A stretch of 64,000 bases of DNA from Polaribacter aestuariivivens (lineage in GTDB: Bacteria; Bacteroidota; Bacteroidia; Flavobacteriales; Flavobacteriaceae): assembly GCF_005885675.1 (NCBI RefSeq), contig NZ_VANR01000002.1, positions 186,001 to 250,000 of the forward strand. The letters run 5' to 3'. The translations under genes and the position numbers were made by a program. Below the pieces are notes generated by a model that worked only from the letters and a program-made list of their open reading frames with translations, was not told the DNA's origin and did not search any database. This document shows positions 42,863 to 52,343 of the stretch, in pieces; position 1 is the first letter of the stretch, and each line of letters starts with the position of its first letter.

Positions 42863-44206
42863 TTAATCGTCAGAATTGGCACGTTCAATAATTTTTTCTG
42901 GTAAAGCTTTTTTGGCTTTTGCACCCATTTTTTTCAACTTTTCTACGCTTCTAATAATGTTGCCTCTTCCTTCAACCAATTTGTTCATCGCATTTGAATA
43001 TTCTTTCTTACTATCATCAATTCTTTTTCCTATTCCTATTAAATCATTTAAAAGTCCTTGAAATTTATCATACAAAGCGCCAGCTTGTTTTGCAATTTCT
43101 AATGCATTTCTTTGCTGCTTTTCATTATTCCACATAGTATCAATTGTGCGCAAAGTAGCTAATAGAGTAGAAGGTGTAACAATTACTATATTTTTTTCGA
43201 AAGCTTTGTTATATAAGTTTGTGTCAGAATTTAAAGCCACAGCAAAAGCGGGTTCAATAGGTATAAAAAGAAGTACAAAGTCTGGTGATTCTATTCCATA
43301 TAAATCTTCATATTTCTTATCACTTAATTGTTCTACATGTCTTTTTAAAGAAGCAACATGTTGCTTTAAAAAACTAGTTTTTAAAAGTTCGTCTTCTTCA
43401 TTTATATATTGTTCGTAAGCAACCAAAGAAACTTTAGAGTCTACCACCATTTTTTTATTATCTGGTAAATGAATTACAACATCAGGTAGTAATCTTTTTC
43501 CATCTTCATTGGTAAAGCTTTGCTGTACATAATACTCTCTATCTTTCTCTAAACCAGATTTTTCTAAAACACGTTCTAAAACCAATTCACCCCAATTACC
43601 TTGCATTTTATTATCACCTTTTAATGCTTTGGTAAGGTTTAAAGTTTCTTTACTCATTTGTTGATTTAACTCTTTTAAACCTAAAATTTGCTGACGTAAA
43701 GCTGCATGATAATCTATACTTTCTTTGTGTGTCTTGTCTACTTTATCCTCAAATCCTTTTATTTTTTCTTGTAAAGGGCTTAGTATATTTTTTATATTTT
43801 CTTTATTTTGTTCTGTAAATTTGGTTGATTTTTCATCTAAAATTTTATTTGCTAGATTTTCAAATTCTTTGGTGAATTTTTCATTTAGCTTTTCAACTTC
43901 ACCTTTATTTTCATCTAATTTTAAGCGTAAATTATCAACTTCTGCTTCTTGTCTTGTATTTGTAGTTATTAAATGTTCTTTTTCTTGTTGAATAGTTTTT
44001 AGCTCTTTTTGTAGCTCTATATAATTATTTTCTACCATATCTTTAGATTGTTGTAATAAAACAACACGTTCTTCTAAGGTAGATTTTTCTTTTTCTAGAG
44101 AAGTTTTATTTTTCTCAAAATTTATTTTTGAGAGTAATTTCCCTATAAATAAGCCAATTACAGCAAATAAAATGGCAATTAGTAAGTAAATAATTAATTC
44201 GGTCAT
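42863..44206 (-). CDS. rmuC: DNA recombination protein RmuC
   Basis: 447 residues. An N-terminal membrane helix (LIIYLLIAILFAVIGLFIGKLL) is followed by a long coiled coil (~25-190) and the RmuC nuclease-like domain: MQGNWGELVLERVLEKSGLEKDREY, PDVVIHLPDNKKMVVDSKVSLVAYEQY and FVLLFIPIEPAFAVALN, ending in TPSTLLATLRTID. The VVDSKVSL segment corresponds to the PD-(D/E)xK-like core. It limits inversions at short repeats in E. coli. Divergent from the acyltransferase gene. Confidence 0.95.
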   Translation of the reverse strand: MTELIIYLLIAILFAVIGLFIGKLLSKINFEKNKTSLEKEKSTLEERVVLLQQSKDMVENNYIELQKELKTIQQEKEHLITTNTRQEAEVDNLRLKLDENKGEVEKLNEKFTKEFENLANKILDEKSTKFTEQNKENIKNILSPLQEKIKGFEDKVDKTHKESIDYHAALRQQILGLKELNQQMSKETLNLTKALKGDNKMQGNWGELVLERVLEKSGLEKDREYYVQQSFTNEDGKRLLPDVVIHLPDNKKMVVDSKVSLVAYEQYINEEDELLKTSFLKQHVASLKRHVEQLSDKKYEDLYGIESPDFVLLFIPIEPAFAVALNSDTNLYNKAFEKNIVIVTPSTLLATLRTIDTMWNNEKQQRNALEIAKQAGALYDKFQGLLNDLIGIGKRIDDSKKEYSNAMNKLVEGRGNIIRSVEKLKKMGAKAKKALPEKIIERANSDD

Positions 44207-44295
44207 TATATAAATTTAAGTCCTTAAATTTATCACTTTAAAACACAACATAAAACCATAATAAAATGTTTTTGTAAACAAATGTTTTAATAATC

Positions 44296-44838
44296 ATGAT
44301 GAAAGGTTTTGCTAAATTTATTTTATATAAGATTTTAGGTTGGAAAATTGAGAACGAGTTTCCAAAGCACCCTAAAAAATATGTTGTTATTGCTGCTCCA
44401 CATACAAGTTGGGTAGATTTTCCTATAGCTATTTTAACAAGAATGAGCTTAGGAACTATGGTACATTTTATTGGTAAAAACTCACTTTTTAAATGGCCTT
44501 TTGGCTATTTTTTTAGAGCTTTAGGAGGAACACCTGTTGATAGATCTAAAAATAATAACTTAGTAGATGCTATTGTTGATATTTTTGATAGTAAAGAAGA
44601 ATTTAGATTAGGATTGTCTCCAGAAGGCACTAGAAAAAAGGTAACTGAATGGAAAACAGGTTTTTACTACATAGCAAAAGGAGCAAATGTACCTATTGTA
44701 ATGGCTACATTAGATTTTGAAAATAAAAAGGTAAAAATTTCAGAACCATACTATACAACAGATAACAAAGAAGTTGATTTTAGACATTTTAAAGATTTTT
44801 ACAAAAATATTAAGGGGAAAAACCCTGAATTATCGTAA
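44296..44838 (+). CDS. 1-acyl-glycerol-3-phosphate acyltransferase-like protein
   Basis: 180-residue PlsC-type acyltransferase. The catalytic H-x4-D is HTSWVDF (residues 37-43), the acceptor-binding motif is SPEGTRKK and GTPVDRSKNN is block II. It is shorter than PlsC (about 240 residues) and has no clear N-terminal membrane anchor, like other small flavobacterial acyltransferases. It may acylate lyso-phospholipid or another lipid head group, possibly including aminolipids or sulfonolipids of this lineage. Start may be M1 or M2. Confidence 0.85.
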   Translation: MMKGFAKFILYKILGWKIENEFPKHPKKYVVIAAPHTSWVDFPIAILTRMSLGTMVHFIGKNSLFKWPFGYFFRALGGTPVDRSKNNNLVDAIVDIFDSKEEFRLGLSPEGTRKKVTEWKTGFYYIAKGANVPIVMATLDFENKKVKISEPYYTTDNKEVDFRHFKDFYKNIKGKNPELS

Positions 44839-44879
44839 TTTATTATATAAAATAAATTAAAATGACTAAGTTTGTGTTA

Positions 44880-44982
44880 TGTAATAGACTTTTTTAATAA
44901 AGATTAGGGGCTTTATTATCAAACATTTACATAATAGCATACGCTATGATACGAGTCTCCAGTTTACTGGAGACTTTTTTTA
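44880..44982 (+). ncRNA. Candidate small RNA with three hairpins
   Basis: The gap between convergent plsC-like and pepT genes has a -7 box TAAGTTTG at 44867-44874. Three hairpins follow: AATAAAG 44896-44902 with CTTTATT 44911-44917, ATAGC 44934-44938 with GCTAT 44943-44947, and the terminator at 44954-44975. A transcript of about 100 bases from near 44880 is predicted. It has no -33 TTG, and a 3' UTR of the plsC-like gene is the plain alternative. Confidence 0.3.
44954..44981 (+). terminator. Intrinsic terminator
   Basis: AGTCTCCAGT (44954-44963) and ACTGGAGACT (44966-44975) form a 10-bp stem followed by seven T residues that run into the pepT stop on the other strand. Confidence 0.9.
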
Positions 44983-46221
44983 TGTGAATTTTTTAGCAAC
45001 TTTTTGTGCAATTCCTACAATTACTTCTGTAGCTTTTATCATAGATTCTACAGGTACATATTCAAATCTTCCATGAAAATTATGGCCACCAGCAAAAATA
45101 TTAGGACAAGGTAACCCTTTAAAAGAAAGTTGAGAACCATCTGTACCACCACGAATTGGTTTTATAATTGGTGTAATTTTAGCTTCTTTCATTACTTCTT
45201 CTACCAAATCTACAATATGCATTACTGGAACAATTTTTTCTTTCATATTAAAATATTGATTTTTAATATCTACCTCAATCAAATCTTGTTCGAGTTTTTC
45301 ATTAAAATCAAAAGCAATTCTTTGCATTAAATACTTTCTTTGTTCAAATAAATCTAAATCATGATCACGAATAATATATTCTAAAACGGTTTTTTCTACA
45401 CTTCCTTTCATATTGTGTAAATGAAAAAAACCTTCGTAATCTGTTGTTTTTTCAGGTACTTCTTCTGGTGGAAGTGAGGCTATAAATTCGTTGGCAATAT
45501 GTAATGAATTTATCATTTTTCCTTTTGCGTATCCAGGATGTACAATTTTTCCTGAAATGGTAACAATGGCACTTGCAGCATTAAAGTTTTCATACTCTAA
45601 TTCACCAATTTGACTTCCATCCATAGTATAAGCCCATTCTGCATCAAATTTATTTACATCAAATTTGTGAGCTCCTTTTCCAACTTCTTCATCTGGTGTA
45701 AAACAAATTCTAATTTTACCGTGTTTAATTTCTGGGTGTTGTATTAAATACTCCATGGCAGTTACAATTTCTGTAATACCAGCTTTATCGTCTGCACCCA
45801 AAAGTGTTGTTCCATTAGTAGTAATAATTGTTTGTCCTTTATATTGTAAAAGATCTTCAAAATAATCTGGAGAAAGAATTATATTTTTTTCTTCATTTAA
45901 AATGATGTCATTTCCTTGGTAGTTTTCAACAATTTGTGGTTTTACATTTTTTCCAGAAAAATCTGGACTTGTATCCATATGAGCAACAAAACCAATGGTT
46001 GGAACTTTGTTTTCAATATTACTTGGTAAAGTTGCCATGATATAGCAGTTTTCATCTAAAGTAACATCTTCCATTCCAATATCTGTTAACTCTTTAACGA
46101 GTACTTTTGCCAAATCCCACTGGTTTTCTGAACTTGGAAAACTAGGATTATCTGGATCTGATTCCGTATTAATTGTAACGTACTTTATAAATCTGTCCGT
46201 AATGTGTTTTTTCTCAATCAT
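44980..46221 (-). CDS. pepT: Peptidase T (tripeptide aminopeptidase)
   Basis: 413-residue M20 family metallopeptidase that releases the N-terminal residue of tripeptides in the cytoplasm. Motifs: FVAHMDTSPDFSG (first zinc His and Asp), TLLGADDKAGITEI (bridging Asp), RICFTPDEEVGKGA (catalytic Glu-Glu), TMDGSQIGELEYENFNA and the final AGGHNFHGRFEYV zinc His. Length is normal. Its stop lies in the T-run of the convergent terminator. The lipoprotein gene upstream overlaps it by 4 bases. Confidence 0.96.
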   Translation of the reverse strand: MIEKKHITDRFIKYVTINTESDPDNPSFPSSENQWDLAKVLVKELTDIGMEDVTLDENCYIMATLPSNIENKVPTIGFVAHMDTSPDFSGKNVKPQIVENYQGNDIILNEEKNIILSPDYFEDLLQYKGQTIITTNGTTLLGADDKAGITEIVTAMEYLIQHPEIKHGKIRICFTPDEEVGKGAHKFDVNKFDAEWAYTMDGSQIGELEYENFNAASAIVTISGKIVHPGYAKGKMINSLHIANEFIASLPPEEVPEKTTDYEGFFHLHNMKGSVEKTVLEYIIRDHDLDLFEQRKYLMQRIAFDFNEKLEQDLIEVDIKNQYFNMKEKIVPVMHIVDLVEEVMKEAKITPIIKPIRGGTDGSQLSFKGLPCPNIFAGGHNFHGRFEYVPVESMIKATEVIVGIAQKVAKKFT

Positions 46222-46778
46222 TTTTGCTGTATTTTTATTTTTTCTAACAAAGTAATTGCCTTACATATTCTATTTTCTACAAAAGAGTCACCATAAATTT
46301 GTGCTGTTGTAAGTAAAGAGTTTTGGTTATTTACCTTTGTAAATATTTGTAAAACTTGGTATTTAAAACTCCCTTTTTTACCAATAGCAATAGTGTAATA
46401 GCTTGGTTTGTTTAAAAATGTAATTTCTTTTGCTTTTTTTTGAATTAGTTTTTTTGATAAACTTTCTTGCTCTATTTTTAACTTAAACATATCGTTAAAA
46501 GTAATTTTATTTTTAATAAAATTTACATCTAATAATATGGATTCTGTTAGTTGTTTAACAGTATCTGCTGCATAAATAGAGGTTTGTGTATTGTCTGTAT
46601 ACAAATTTGTTTTCCAATTTTTTGGGAGTTGAATTGAAAAAATATTTTTAGCATCTGTTACATCCTCTAAGCTTTTAATAAAAATTTCTTTGCAATTACA
46701 TTCTTTTTGAAGGTCTGTTTTTTGTTGACAAGAAAATAATAGGAGCATAGTTACAATTGCAAGAATTATGTACTTCAT
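46218..46778 (-). CDS. Hypothetical lipoprotein (PsbP-like pattern)
   Basis: 186 residues with a lipoprotein signal peptide (MKYIILAIVTMLLLFSC). Mature segment FSIQLPKNWKTNLYTDNTQTSIYAADT followed by beta strands resembles PsbP/DUF1795-type folds, but the match is weak. Overlaps pepT by 4 bases and lies 6 bases after the propeller lipoprotein gene, forming a three-gene minus-strand run. Function unknown. Confidence 0.65.
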   Translation of the reverse strand: MKYIILAIVTMLLLFSCQQKTDLQKECNCKEIFIKSLEDVTDAKNIFSIQLPKNWKTNLYTDNTQTSIYAADTVKQLTESILLDVNFIKNKITFNDMFKLKIEQESLSKKLIQKKAKEITFLNKPSYYTIAIGKKGSFKYQVLQIFTKVNNQNSLLTTAQIYGDSFVENRICKAITLLEKIKIQQK

Positions 46779-46784
46779 AAATTT

Positions 46785-47819
46785 TTATAGCTTTAGTTTT
46801 CCTATTTTTTGATGTCCACTTAACCATGCATTATTTGCGTCTACAAATTGAATTGTGTAGTAACTATCTTCAGAAACATCTTTCCAAGTTTTTCCACCAT
46901 CATTAGAAAAAGAAACACCAGTTTTACCAACTGCAAATACTTCTTTTCCATTGGTGTTTGGCACGTATTGTACACAACTTTTGTAGTTTGGACTTTGTCC
47001 ATCTGCAACAATTGTCCAAGTTTTTCCTCCATCATTTGTAATGGCTTTATTTGCTATGTTTTCTTTTGGTTTTGCATAATTTCCACCAACTGCAATTCCA
47101 TTGTTTTGGTCATAAAAATCAATGGAGTAAATACCTTGAGGACCATCACCCTGCACAAAAGGAGTACTAAAAATTTGCCAAGATTTACCATAATTTGTAG
47201 ATTTTAAGATATTGGCTTTTCCACCACCAGAAGCAATCCATACTGTACTACCAATAGTTGCTATATTTGTATTACTTGCAGCAAAAAAGGCTTCGTCTTT
47301 TGCAATTTCTGGTAAGTTTTCACACGGAATTTTGTTCCAAGTTTCTCCTCCATCAGAAGTTAACAGAATTGATGCACAGTTTTCTGTAGGATCACCAACT
47401 GCAATTCCATGTAAATTATCATCAAAAAATGTAAGCGCGTCATAAAAAACTTTTTCATTTTCTTCTTTATAAACCAATGTGGAATTTCCTTCGGAAATTT
47501 TGTACAATAATGCTGGATTTGCAATAGATAAAGCAAAATATTCAGCCCCATTAAATGCTAAACTTCTAAATTGAGGTATTATAGAATCTTGATGTTTTAT
47601 GAATAAAGAGTTCCATAAAACCCCATTATTAGTTGTAAAACCTACATCTCCTCTAGAACCAGCATAAAAAACACTTGCACTATCTACTACTTGTATTGCG
47701 CGTATGCTTGTACTATCCATTTTAAACTCTTTAATTGTTATGGAGTCTATATTTCTTGGTTGGTATTCATTTTTGCAAGAAATTAAAAATATAAGAGAAA
47801 TAAATAGTAGTTTTTTCAT
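46785..47819 (-). CDS. YCF48/BNR-like beta-propeller lipoprotein
   Basis: 344-residue lipoprotein (MKKLLFISLIFLISC). It is a beta-propeller with Asp-box repeats: SDGGETWNK, TNYGKSWQI, NDGGKTWTI and NDGGKTWKD, plus the strands GVLWNSLF and HGIAVGDP/NGIAVGGN between them. This is the pattern of YCF48-like and sialidase-like propellers. Flavobacterial homologues are often labelled oxidoreductase without evidence. It is exposed to the periplasm or surface. First gene of the run with the PsbP-like lipoprotein and pepT. Confidence 0.82.
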   Translation of the reverse strand: MKKLLFISLIFLISCKNEYQPRNIDSITIKEFKMDSTSIRAIQVVDSASVFYAGSRGDVGFTTNNGVLWNSLFIKHQDSIIPQFRSLAFNGAEYFALSIANPALLYKISEGNSTLVYKEENEKVFYDALTFFDDNLHGIAVGDPTENCASILLTSDGGETWNKIPCENLPEIAKDEAFFAASNTNIATIGSTVWIASGGGKANILKSTNYGKSWQIFSTPFVQGDGPQGIYSIDFYDQNNGIAVGGNYAKPKENIANKAITNDGGKTWTIVADGQSPNYKSCVQYVPNTNGKEVFAVGKTGVSFSNDGGKTWKDVSEDSYYTIQFVDANNAWLSGHQKIGKLKL

Positions 47820-48137
47820 GATAAGGTTATTTGTTGCTATGGTTAAAAATAAAATCTTTTGATAAATCTATTGTAATTCTTTTATTGTTTTTGATTAATG
47901 TCTAAAATATTCTTAATATTATATATTTCCCTCTAAATAAGTTTTTCCTTCTAATAAATATGCAATTCCAATACTATATTTTTAAGTTCTTTTTTATCAA
48001 AATAAATTGTATTTTGAGTGATTGTAATGAATGAGCAAAAAAAAAATGAAATAATAAAAAAGTTAGGGTTTAAAATAGTTTTCAGTTTCATTTTTTAATA
48101 TTTTTATACCACTAAAGTAAACAAATCATAATACATA
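47820..48137. other. Intergenic region, 318 bases, no gene seen
   Basis: Very AT-rich gap between divergent genes. I see no convincing gene, RNA or repeat; a 23-codon frame near 48030 containing a 9-base A-run is probably chance. Promoters for both flanking genes are expected here. Confidence 0.5.
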
Positions 48138-49106
48138 ATGAAAAAAGCAATGGTAATTTCTGGAGGAGGAAGCAAAGGAGCATTTGCAGGTGGAGTTGCA
48201 CAATATTTAATGAAAAACAAAGGAAAAGAATATGATTTGTTTTTAGGAACTTCTACAGGCAGTTTAATGGTTTCGCATTTGGCAATGGGTATGTTAGACG
48301 AACTAAAAGAATTATACACCAATGTAACTCAAGAAACTATTTTTAGCAACAATCCATTTACCATAAAAAAAGTTTCAGGAGAAAAAGTTATTAGTATAAA
48401 TCATTTAAATACTTTTTGGAATTTTTTAAATGGACGAAAAACCTTTGGTGAAAGCAAACATTTACGAACGTTAATTAAAAAAAACGTAACCAAAGAAATG
48501 TATGTAAAAATTAGAGCTGCCAATAAAGAAGTTGTTGTAACAGTATCTAACTTAACAGCCAATCAAATAGAATACAAATCTATAAACGATTGTACTTACG
48601 AAGATTTTTGCGATTGGATTTGGGGCTCCTGCAACTATGTTCCATTTATGAGTTTATTAGAAAAAGATTATTGCCAATATGCAGATGGTGGTTTTGGCTC
48701 ACTAATACCAATAAGAGAAGCAATTTTAAGAGGTGCAACAGAAATTGATGCAATTATTTTAGAAACAGAGGTTACTCAACTTAATAGATTACCATCTAAA
48801 AACCCATTTTCATTACTTTTTGATGTATTCGATTTTATGTTAACCCATGTAGAAAGGCACAATATTACCATTGGTAAATTAGCAGCATCTAATAAAAACG
48901 TAAAATTAAATTTATATTATACACCAACAGTTTTAACCACAAACTCATTAGTTTTCGACAAAGTTTTAATGAGAAAATGGTGGAAATCTGGTTTTGATTA
49001 CGCAAAATCAAAAGAAGAAGAAAAAATGAGCGAATTTAGACCAGACATTTTAACAGACAAAGAAATTGAAGAAGGATTAGAAGATGCAGAAAATTTAAAC
49101 ATATAA
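48138..49106 (+). CDS. Patatin-like phospholipase
   Basis: 322-residue patatin-family lipid acyl hydrolase. The oxyanion loop GGGSKGAFAGG (9-19), the nucleophile elbow GTSTGS (Ser in G-x-S-x-G) and the catalytic Asp in ADGGFGSLIP are intact. No signal peptide or beta-barrel domain is present, so it is probably cytoplasmic. The C-terminal third (VLMRKWWKSGFDYAKSKEEEK) is helical and unassigned. A dispersed repeat follows the stop. Confidence 0.92.
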   Translation: MKKAMVISGGGSKGAFAGGVAQYLMKNKGKEYDLFLGTSTGSLMVSHLAMGMLDELKELYTNVTQETIFSNNPFTIKKVSGEKVISINHLNTFWNFLNGRKTFGESKHLRTLIKKNVTKEMYVKIRAANKEVVVTVSNLTANQIEYKSINDCTYEDFCDWIWGSCNYVPFMSLLEKDYCQYADGGFGSLIPIREAILRGATEIDAIILETEVTQLNRLPSKNPFSLLFDVFDFMLTHVERHNITIGKLAASNKNVKLNLYYTPTVLTTNSLVFDKVLMRKWWKSGFDYAKSKEEEKMSEFRPDILTDKEIEEGLEDAENLNI

Positions 49107-49115
49107 TTTTTTTTT

Positions 49116-49210
49116 GAAGCTATTTCCTGCTTTCAGCACTCGCTTTTTTTCAAAAAAGAAAAAAGAGCTCAAACAAATGCTTCAATCAGGGCTAAACCAG
49201 TTTGCCAACG
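49116..49210 (+). repeat. Dispersed intergenic hairpin repeat, copy 2
   Basis: Begins GAAGCTATTTCCTGCTTTCA and continues through CTCGCTTTTTTTC, a short A/T hairpin, AAAGAGCTCAAAC and TTCAATCAGGGCTAAAC. It matches copy 1 (18936-19039, opposite strand) closely except in the hairpin, which differs in sequence and length. It lies between the patatin and DUF72 genes. Confidence 0.8.
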
Positions 49211-49244
49211 AAACGAAATAAAAAAAGCATAAATTATTTTATAA

Positions 49245-50147
49245 ATGAAATTTGGAAAAGTAGATAATCCAGAAAATATAGATTTTATATTGCCTGAAAC
49301 ACATTCAGATACTTTTCGTGTTTTACAAAATTCTGAAAAACAAAACAAACCTTCCGTTTACGTAGGTTGTGCGAAATGGAACAGAGCAGATTTAAAAGGT
49401 TTTTACCCAAGAGGAACAAAAGATGAACTCGAATATTACTCCTCTCAATTCAATTCAATAGAACTAAATGCAACTTTTTATAGAAACTTTCCAGCGCAAC
49501 AGTTCGAAAAATGGTACTCTAAAACACCAAATGATTTTAAGTTTTTCCCAAAATTGGGGCAAGAAATTAGTCACTGGAAACGTTTAAATGGAGTAGCTCA
49601 AGTTACCAATTCTTACATCGATAATTTTAGCAATTTACAAGAAAAACTAGGAACAATATTTTTACAATTACACGCCAATTTTGGTCCTAAAAACTTTACT
49701 TTACTTCAAAATTTTGTAGAAAGCTGGCCTAAAAATCTTCCTTTAGCTGTAGAAGTAAGACATAAAGATTGGTTTGCAGATAAAGAAATAGCAAATGATT
49801 TTTATCAACTTTTAGAAGAGAATAATATTGCAAACGTTTTGGTAGATACTGCTGGCAGGAGAGATATGATACATATGCGTTTAACAAACAACGAAGCATT
49901 TATTCGTTATGTAGGTGCGAATCATAAAACAGACTATAATCGTTTAAATGATTGGGTTGATAAATTAAAAGAATGGATTGATGCTGGTTTACAAAACATC
50001 CACTTTTTCATACATCAAAATATAGAAGAGGCTTCGCCTTTATTAGCAGCACATTTTATCGAAAAATTAAATACTGAATTTCATTTAGATTTAAAAATCC
50101 CGAATAAAAAAACAACTGACAAAAACGGACAAACAAGTTTGTTATAA
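49245..50147 (+). CDS. DUF72 (YecE-like) protein
   Basis: 300-residue TIM-barrel-like protein of the DUF72/YecE family, function unknown. Family signatures: YVGCAKWNRADLKGFYPRG, FNSIELNATFYRNFPAQQFEKWY, FKFFPKLGQEISHWKRL, IFLQLHANFGP, LAVEVRHKDWF and VLVDTAGR. Length is within the usual range. Downstream hairpin is shared with the convergent S41 peptidase gene. Confidence 0.93.
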   Translation: MKFGKVDNPENIDFILPETHSDTFRVLQNSEKQNKPSVYVGCAKWNRADLKGFYPRGTKDELEYYSSQFNSIELNATFYRNFPAQQFEKWYSKTPNDFKFFPKLGQEISHWKRLNGVAQVTNSYIDNFSNLQEKLGTIFLQLHANFGPKNFTLLQNFVESWPKNLPLAVEVRHKDWFADKEIANDFYQLLEENNIANVLVDTAGRRDMIHMRLTNNEAFIRYVGANHKTDYNRLNDWVDKLKEWIDAGLQNIHFFIHQNIEEASPLLAAHFIEKLNTEFHLDLKIPNKKTTDKNGQTSLL

Positions 50148-50183
50148 CTAAAAAATCCAGCGAAAGCTGGATTTTTTAGTTAT
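50144..50183. terminator. Bidirectional terminator with GNRA loop
   Basis: AACTAAAAAATCCAGC (50146-50161), loop GAAA and the complement to 50181 form a 16-bp hairpin that overlaps the DUF72 stop codon. A/T tracts on both sides suit both convergent genes. Confidence 0.92.
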
Positions 50184-50195
50184 AAATCATAAATA

Positions 50196-51668
50196 TTATT
50201 TCCTAAAATTTTCCACAAACATTTCTTGACTAAAAGGCTGTATAAATTTAGAGTCTAATAATGGTTTTTCTTGATTAAAAAATGAAGGTTTTCCAGTAAG
50301 TTTAGCTCCTGTTGTTATAAAAGTTATTGTTCTGTCTAGTAATGGGTCAGATTTTTCGCCTAAAACACCTAGATTAATCGTATTGTCATCTCTACCAAAA
50401 TCTTCAGCTAAAATAACATCAGGTGTATAACCATTTGCATTATTTTGTCCATTTGCATTTTTAATTTCTAAAACAATTGGTTGCATTGCATAGGTATGAT
50501 TTGGATTTAAATTTAAACCATTTCTTCTGTAACCATCAGAGTCATATAAAGTTATAGACCCTACTTGTTTACCTACAGTTTTTGTACCTACTAAATTCAC
50601 ATCAATATAAGCATCCATTCCATTAATAACAAGTTCAGATGCAGATGCAGTATCATCAGTAACTATAAAATAAACTCTTTGTAAATTTAAACTGTTTATG
50701 GGTTCGTCTAAAATCGTATTTCCATTACTGTCTCTATTTACAATTTGATTGGTAAAGTTGTTTAAAAAAACATCAGGATTCGTATTTGCCATTACTTTTT
50801 CATTCCAAATTTCCTGAGAAAAAAGTTTTCCGTTATTAGAGCCGTTAATCATACTACCTAAATACGTTGCTGTTCTTACACTACCACCTCCATTGTATCT
50901 TAAATCTATTATTAAATCAGTAATATTTTCTGACTTTAAAGTGGCAAAAGCTGCATTTAATTGTCCGTCAAAAGAGCTTGCAAACTGATTGTATAAAAGG
51001 TAACCAATTTTATTTGTACCTTCATTAAAAACTTTAGTAATTGCAACTGGGTTTTCTTGTAATTGCTCTTTTACTAAATTTATTGTAGTTCCGTTTACAA
51101 CAGGATTTCCTGCGTTAAAATCAGCAAAGTTTACAGTATAGCTAACATTTGAGCCAAATAATAAGCTACTAAAGTTGGTATCAGTAATTTGTGTTCCGTC
51201 AATAGCACTAAAAACCATACCTCTTAAAACACCTTTATTTTCAGCATCAGAACCTGGTATTACGTAATATACAACTCCATAAACATTAGAGGTATTTCCT
51301 TTATTTCTGTAAAGTTTAAATTCCATACCATTACTTAATCTAATTCCTTGAAAAGAATTTTCTAAAGCAATATAATCGTCTACAATAACAGAAAAACGAT
51401 CAACAACACCAGGTTGAAAACGTAACGATTGAAAAATATCTTCAGGAGTATCAAATCCAGCAGTAAAATCATTCAATTCATTTTGATTTGAAAAACGAGT
51501 GTCTGATAAATCAGGTACATCACTTTGCCAGTAATAAGAAGCATTTAAACCTTTCCAAACAAAATCGTTAATTTCTATATCCATAGGAATATTATCAACT
51601 TTTTTAGAACAATTATAAAAAATAAAGAAACTTAAAACTAAGGTTGTTATTTTAAAGATATTTTTCAT
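50196..51668 (-). CDS. S41 family peptidase lipoprotein
   Basis: 490-residue C-terminal-processing-type serine peptidase. A lipoprotein signal peptide (MKNIFKITTLVLSFFIFYNC) anchors it. A PDZ-like domain follows (YYVIPGSDAENKGVLRGMVFSAIDGTQI), then the S41 core: IGYLLYNQF, DLIIDLRYNGGGSVRTATYLGS and the catalytic Ser-Lys region DDTASASELVINGM ... VGTKTVGKQVGS. It probably degrades or trims envelope proteins. Divergent from the ECF sigma gene. Confidence 0.92.
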   Translation of the reverse strand: MKNIFKITTLVLSFFIFYNCSKKVDNIPMDIEINDFVWKGLNASYYWQSDVPDLSDTRFSNQNELNDFTAGFDTPEDIFQSLRFQPGVVDRFSVIVDDYIALENSFQGIRLSNGMEFKLYRNKGNTSNVYGVVYYVIPGSDAENKGVLRGMVFSAIDGTQITDTNFSSLLFGSNVSYTVNFADFNAGNPVVNGTTINLVKEQLQENPVAITKVFNEGTNKIGYLLYNQFASSFDGQLNAAFATLKSENITDLIIDLRYNGGGSVRTATYLGSMINGSNNGKLFSQEIWNEKVMANTNPDVFLNNFTNQIVNRDSNGNTILDEPINSLNLQRVYFIVTDDTASASELVINGMDAYIDVNLVGTKTVGKQVGSITLYDSDGYRRNGLNLNPNHTYAMQPIVLEIKNANGQNNANGYTPDVILAEDFGRDDNTINLGVLGEKSDPLLDRTITFITTGAKLTGKPSFFNQEKPLLDSKFIQPFSQEMFVENFRK

Positions 51669-51833
51669 TATAAATAATAATTTTAGTGAGTAATATAACG
51701 CAATTTAAATAATTTTAGTATTATTTTTTAAAAGCGTTGTAACAATATATATACTTGTTCGTCGTAAAGATGTAAACCCGATAACAAATAAATAGATTAA
51801 TTTAAGTTTACAAAATAAATAACCAAACCAACA

Positions 51834-52343
51834 ATGAACCAGTCAGACTTTTTAAAAGTTGTTTTACCTTTTAAAGATAAGGTTTTTAGATTAGCAAAAA
51901 GATTGTTAGTTTCTACAGAAGAAGCTGAAGATGCTACTCAAGAACTGTTCTTTAAATTATGGAAAAGCAAAGAAAAAATAGCTGATTATAATAATGTTGA
52001 AGCATTTGCAATGACAATGACAAAAAATTATTGTTATGATCGTTTAAAAAGTAAACAGGCTAGTAATTTAACATTAGTACACAGTAATTATAAAGAAAAA
52101 GAAACGTCTTTAGATAAAAAGGTAGAATATCAAGATAGTGTAAACCAAGTACATAAATTGATGGAAAACCTTCCAGAGCAACAAAAAATTATTATTCAAT
52201 TAAGAGATATTGAAGAGTATGATTTTGATGAAATCTGCAAAATGGTAGATATGAAACCAACAGCAGTAAGAGTTGCTTTATCAAGAGCAAGAAAAACAAT
52301 TAGAGAAGAATTAATTAAAAAACACAACTATGGAGTTAGCTAA
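51834..52343 (+). CDS. ECF-type RNA polymerase sigma factor
   Basis: 169-residue ECF sigma factor. Region 2: AKRLLVSTEEAEDATQELFFKLWKSKEKI and FAMTMTKNYCYDRLK; region 4: LPEQQKIIIQLRDIEEYDFDEICKMVDMKPTAVRVALSRARKTIREEL, a clear helix-turn-helix. Its stop overlaps the next gene by 14 bases. It heads a four-gene locus (sigma, membrane protein, two DUF4252 proteins), which likely is its own regulon. Confidence 0.93.
   Translation: MNQSDFLKVVLPFKDKVFRLAKRLLVSTEEAEDATQELFFKLWKSKEKIADYNNVEAFAMTMTKNYCYDRLKSKQASNLTLVHSNYKEKETSLDKKVEYQDSVNQVHKLMENLPEQQKIIIQLRDIEEYDFDEICKMVDMKPTAVRVALSRARKTIREELIKKHNYGVS

Noticed and set aside
48030..48101. 23-codon frame beginning MNEQKKNEIIKK in the gap before the patatin gene
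   Set aside because: Short, includes a 9-base A-run, has no terminator or promoter, and shows no recognisable sequence.
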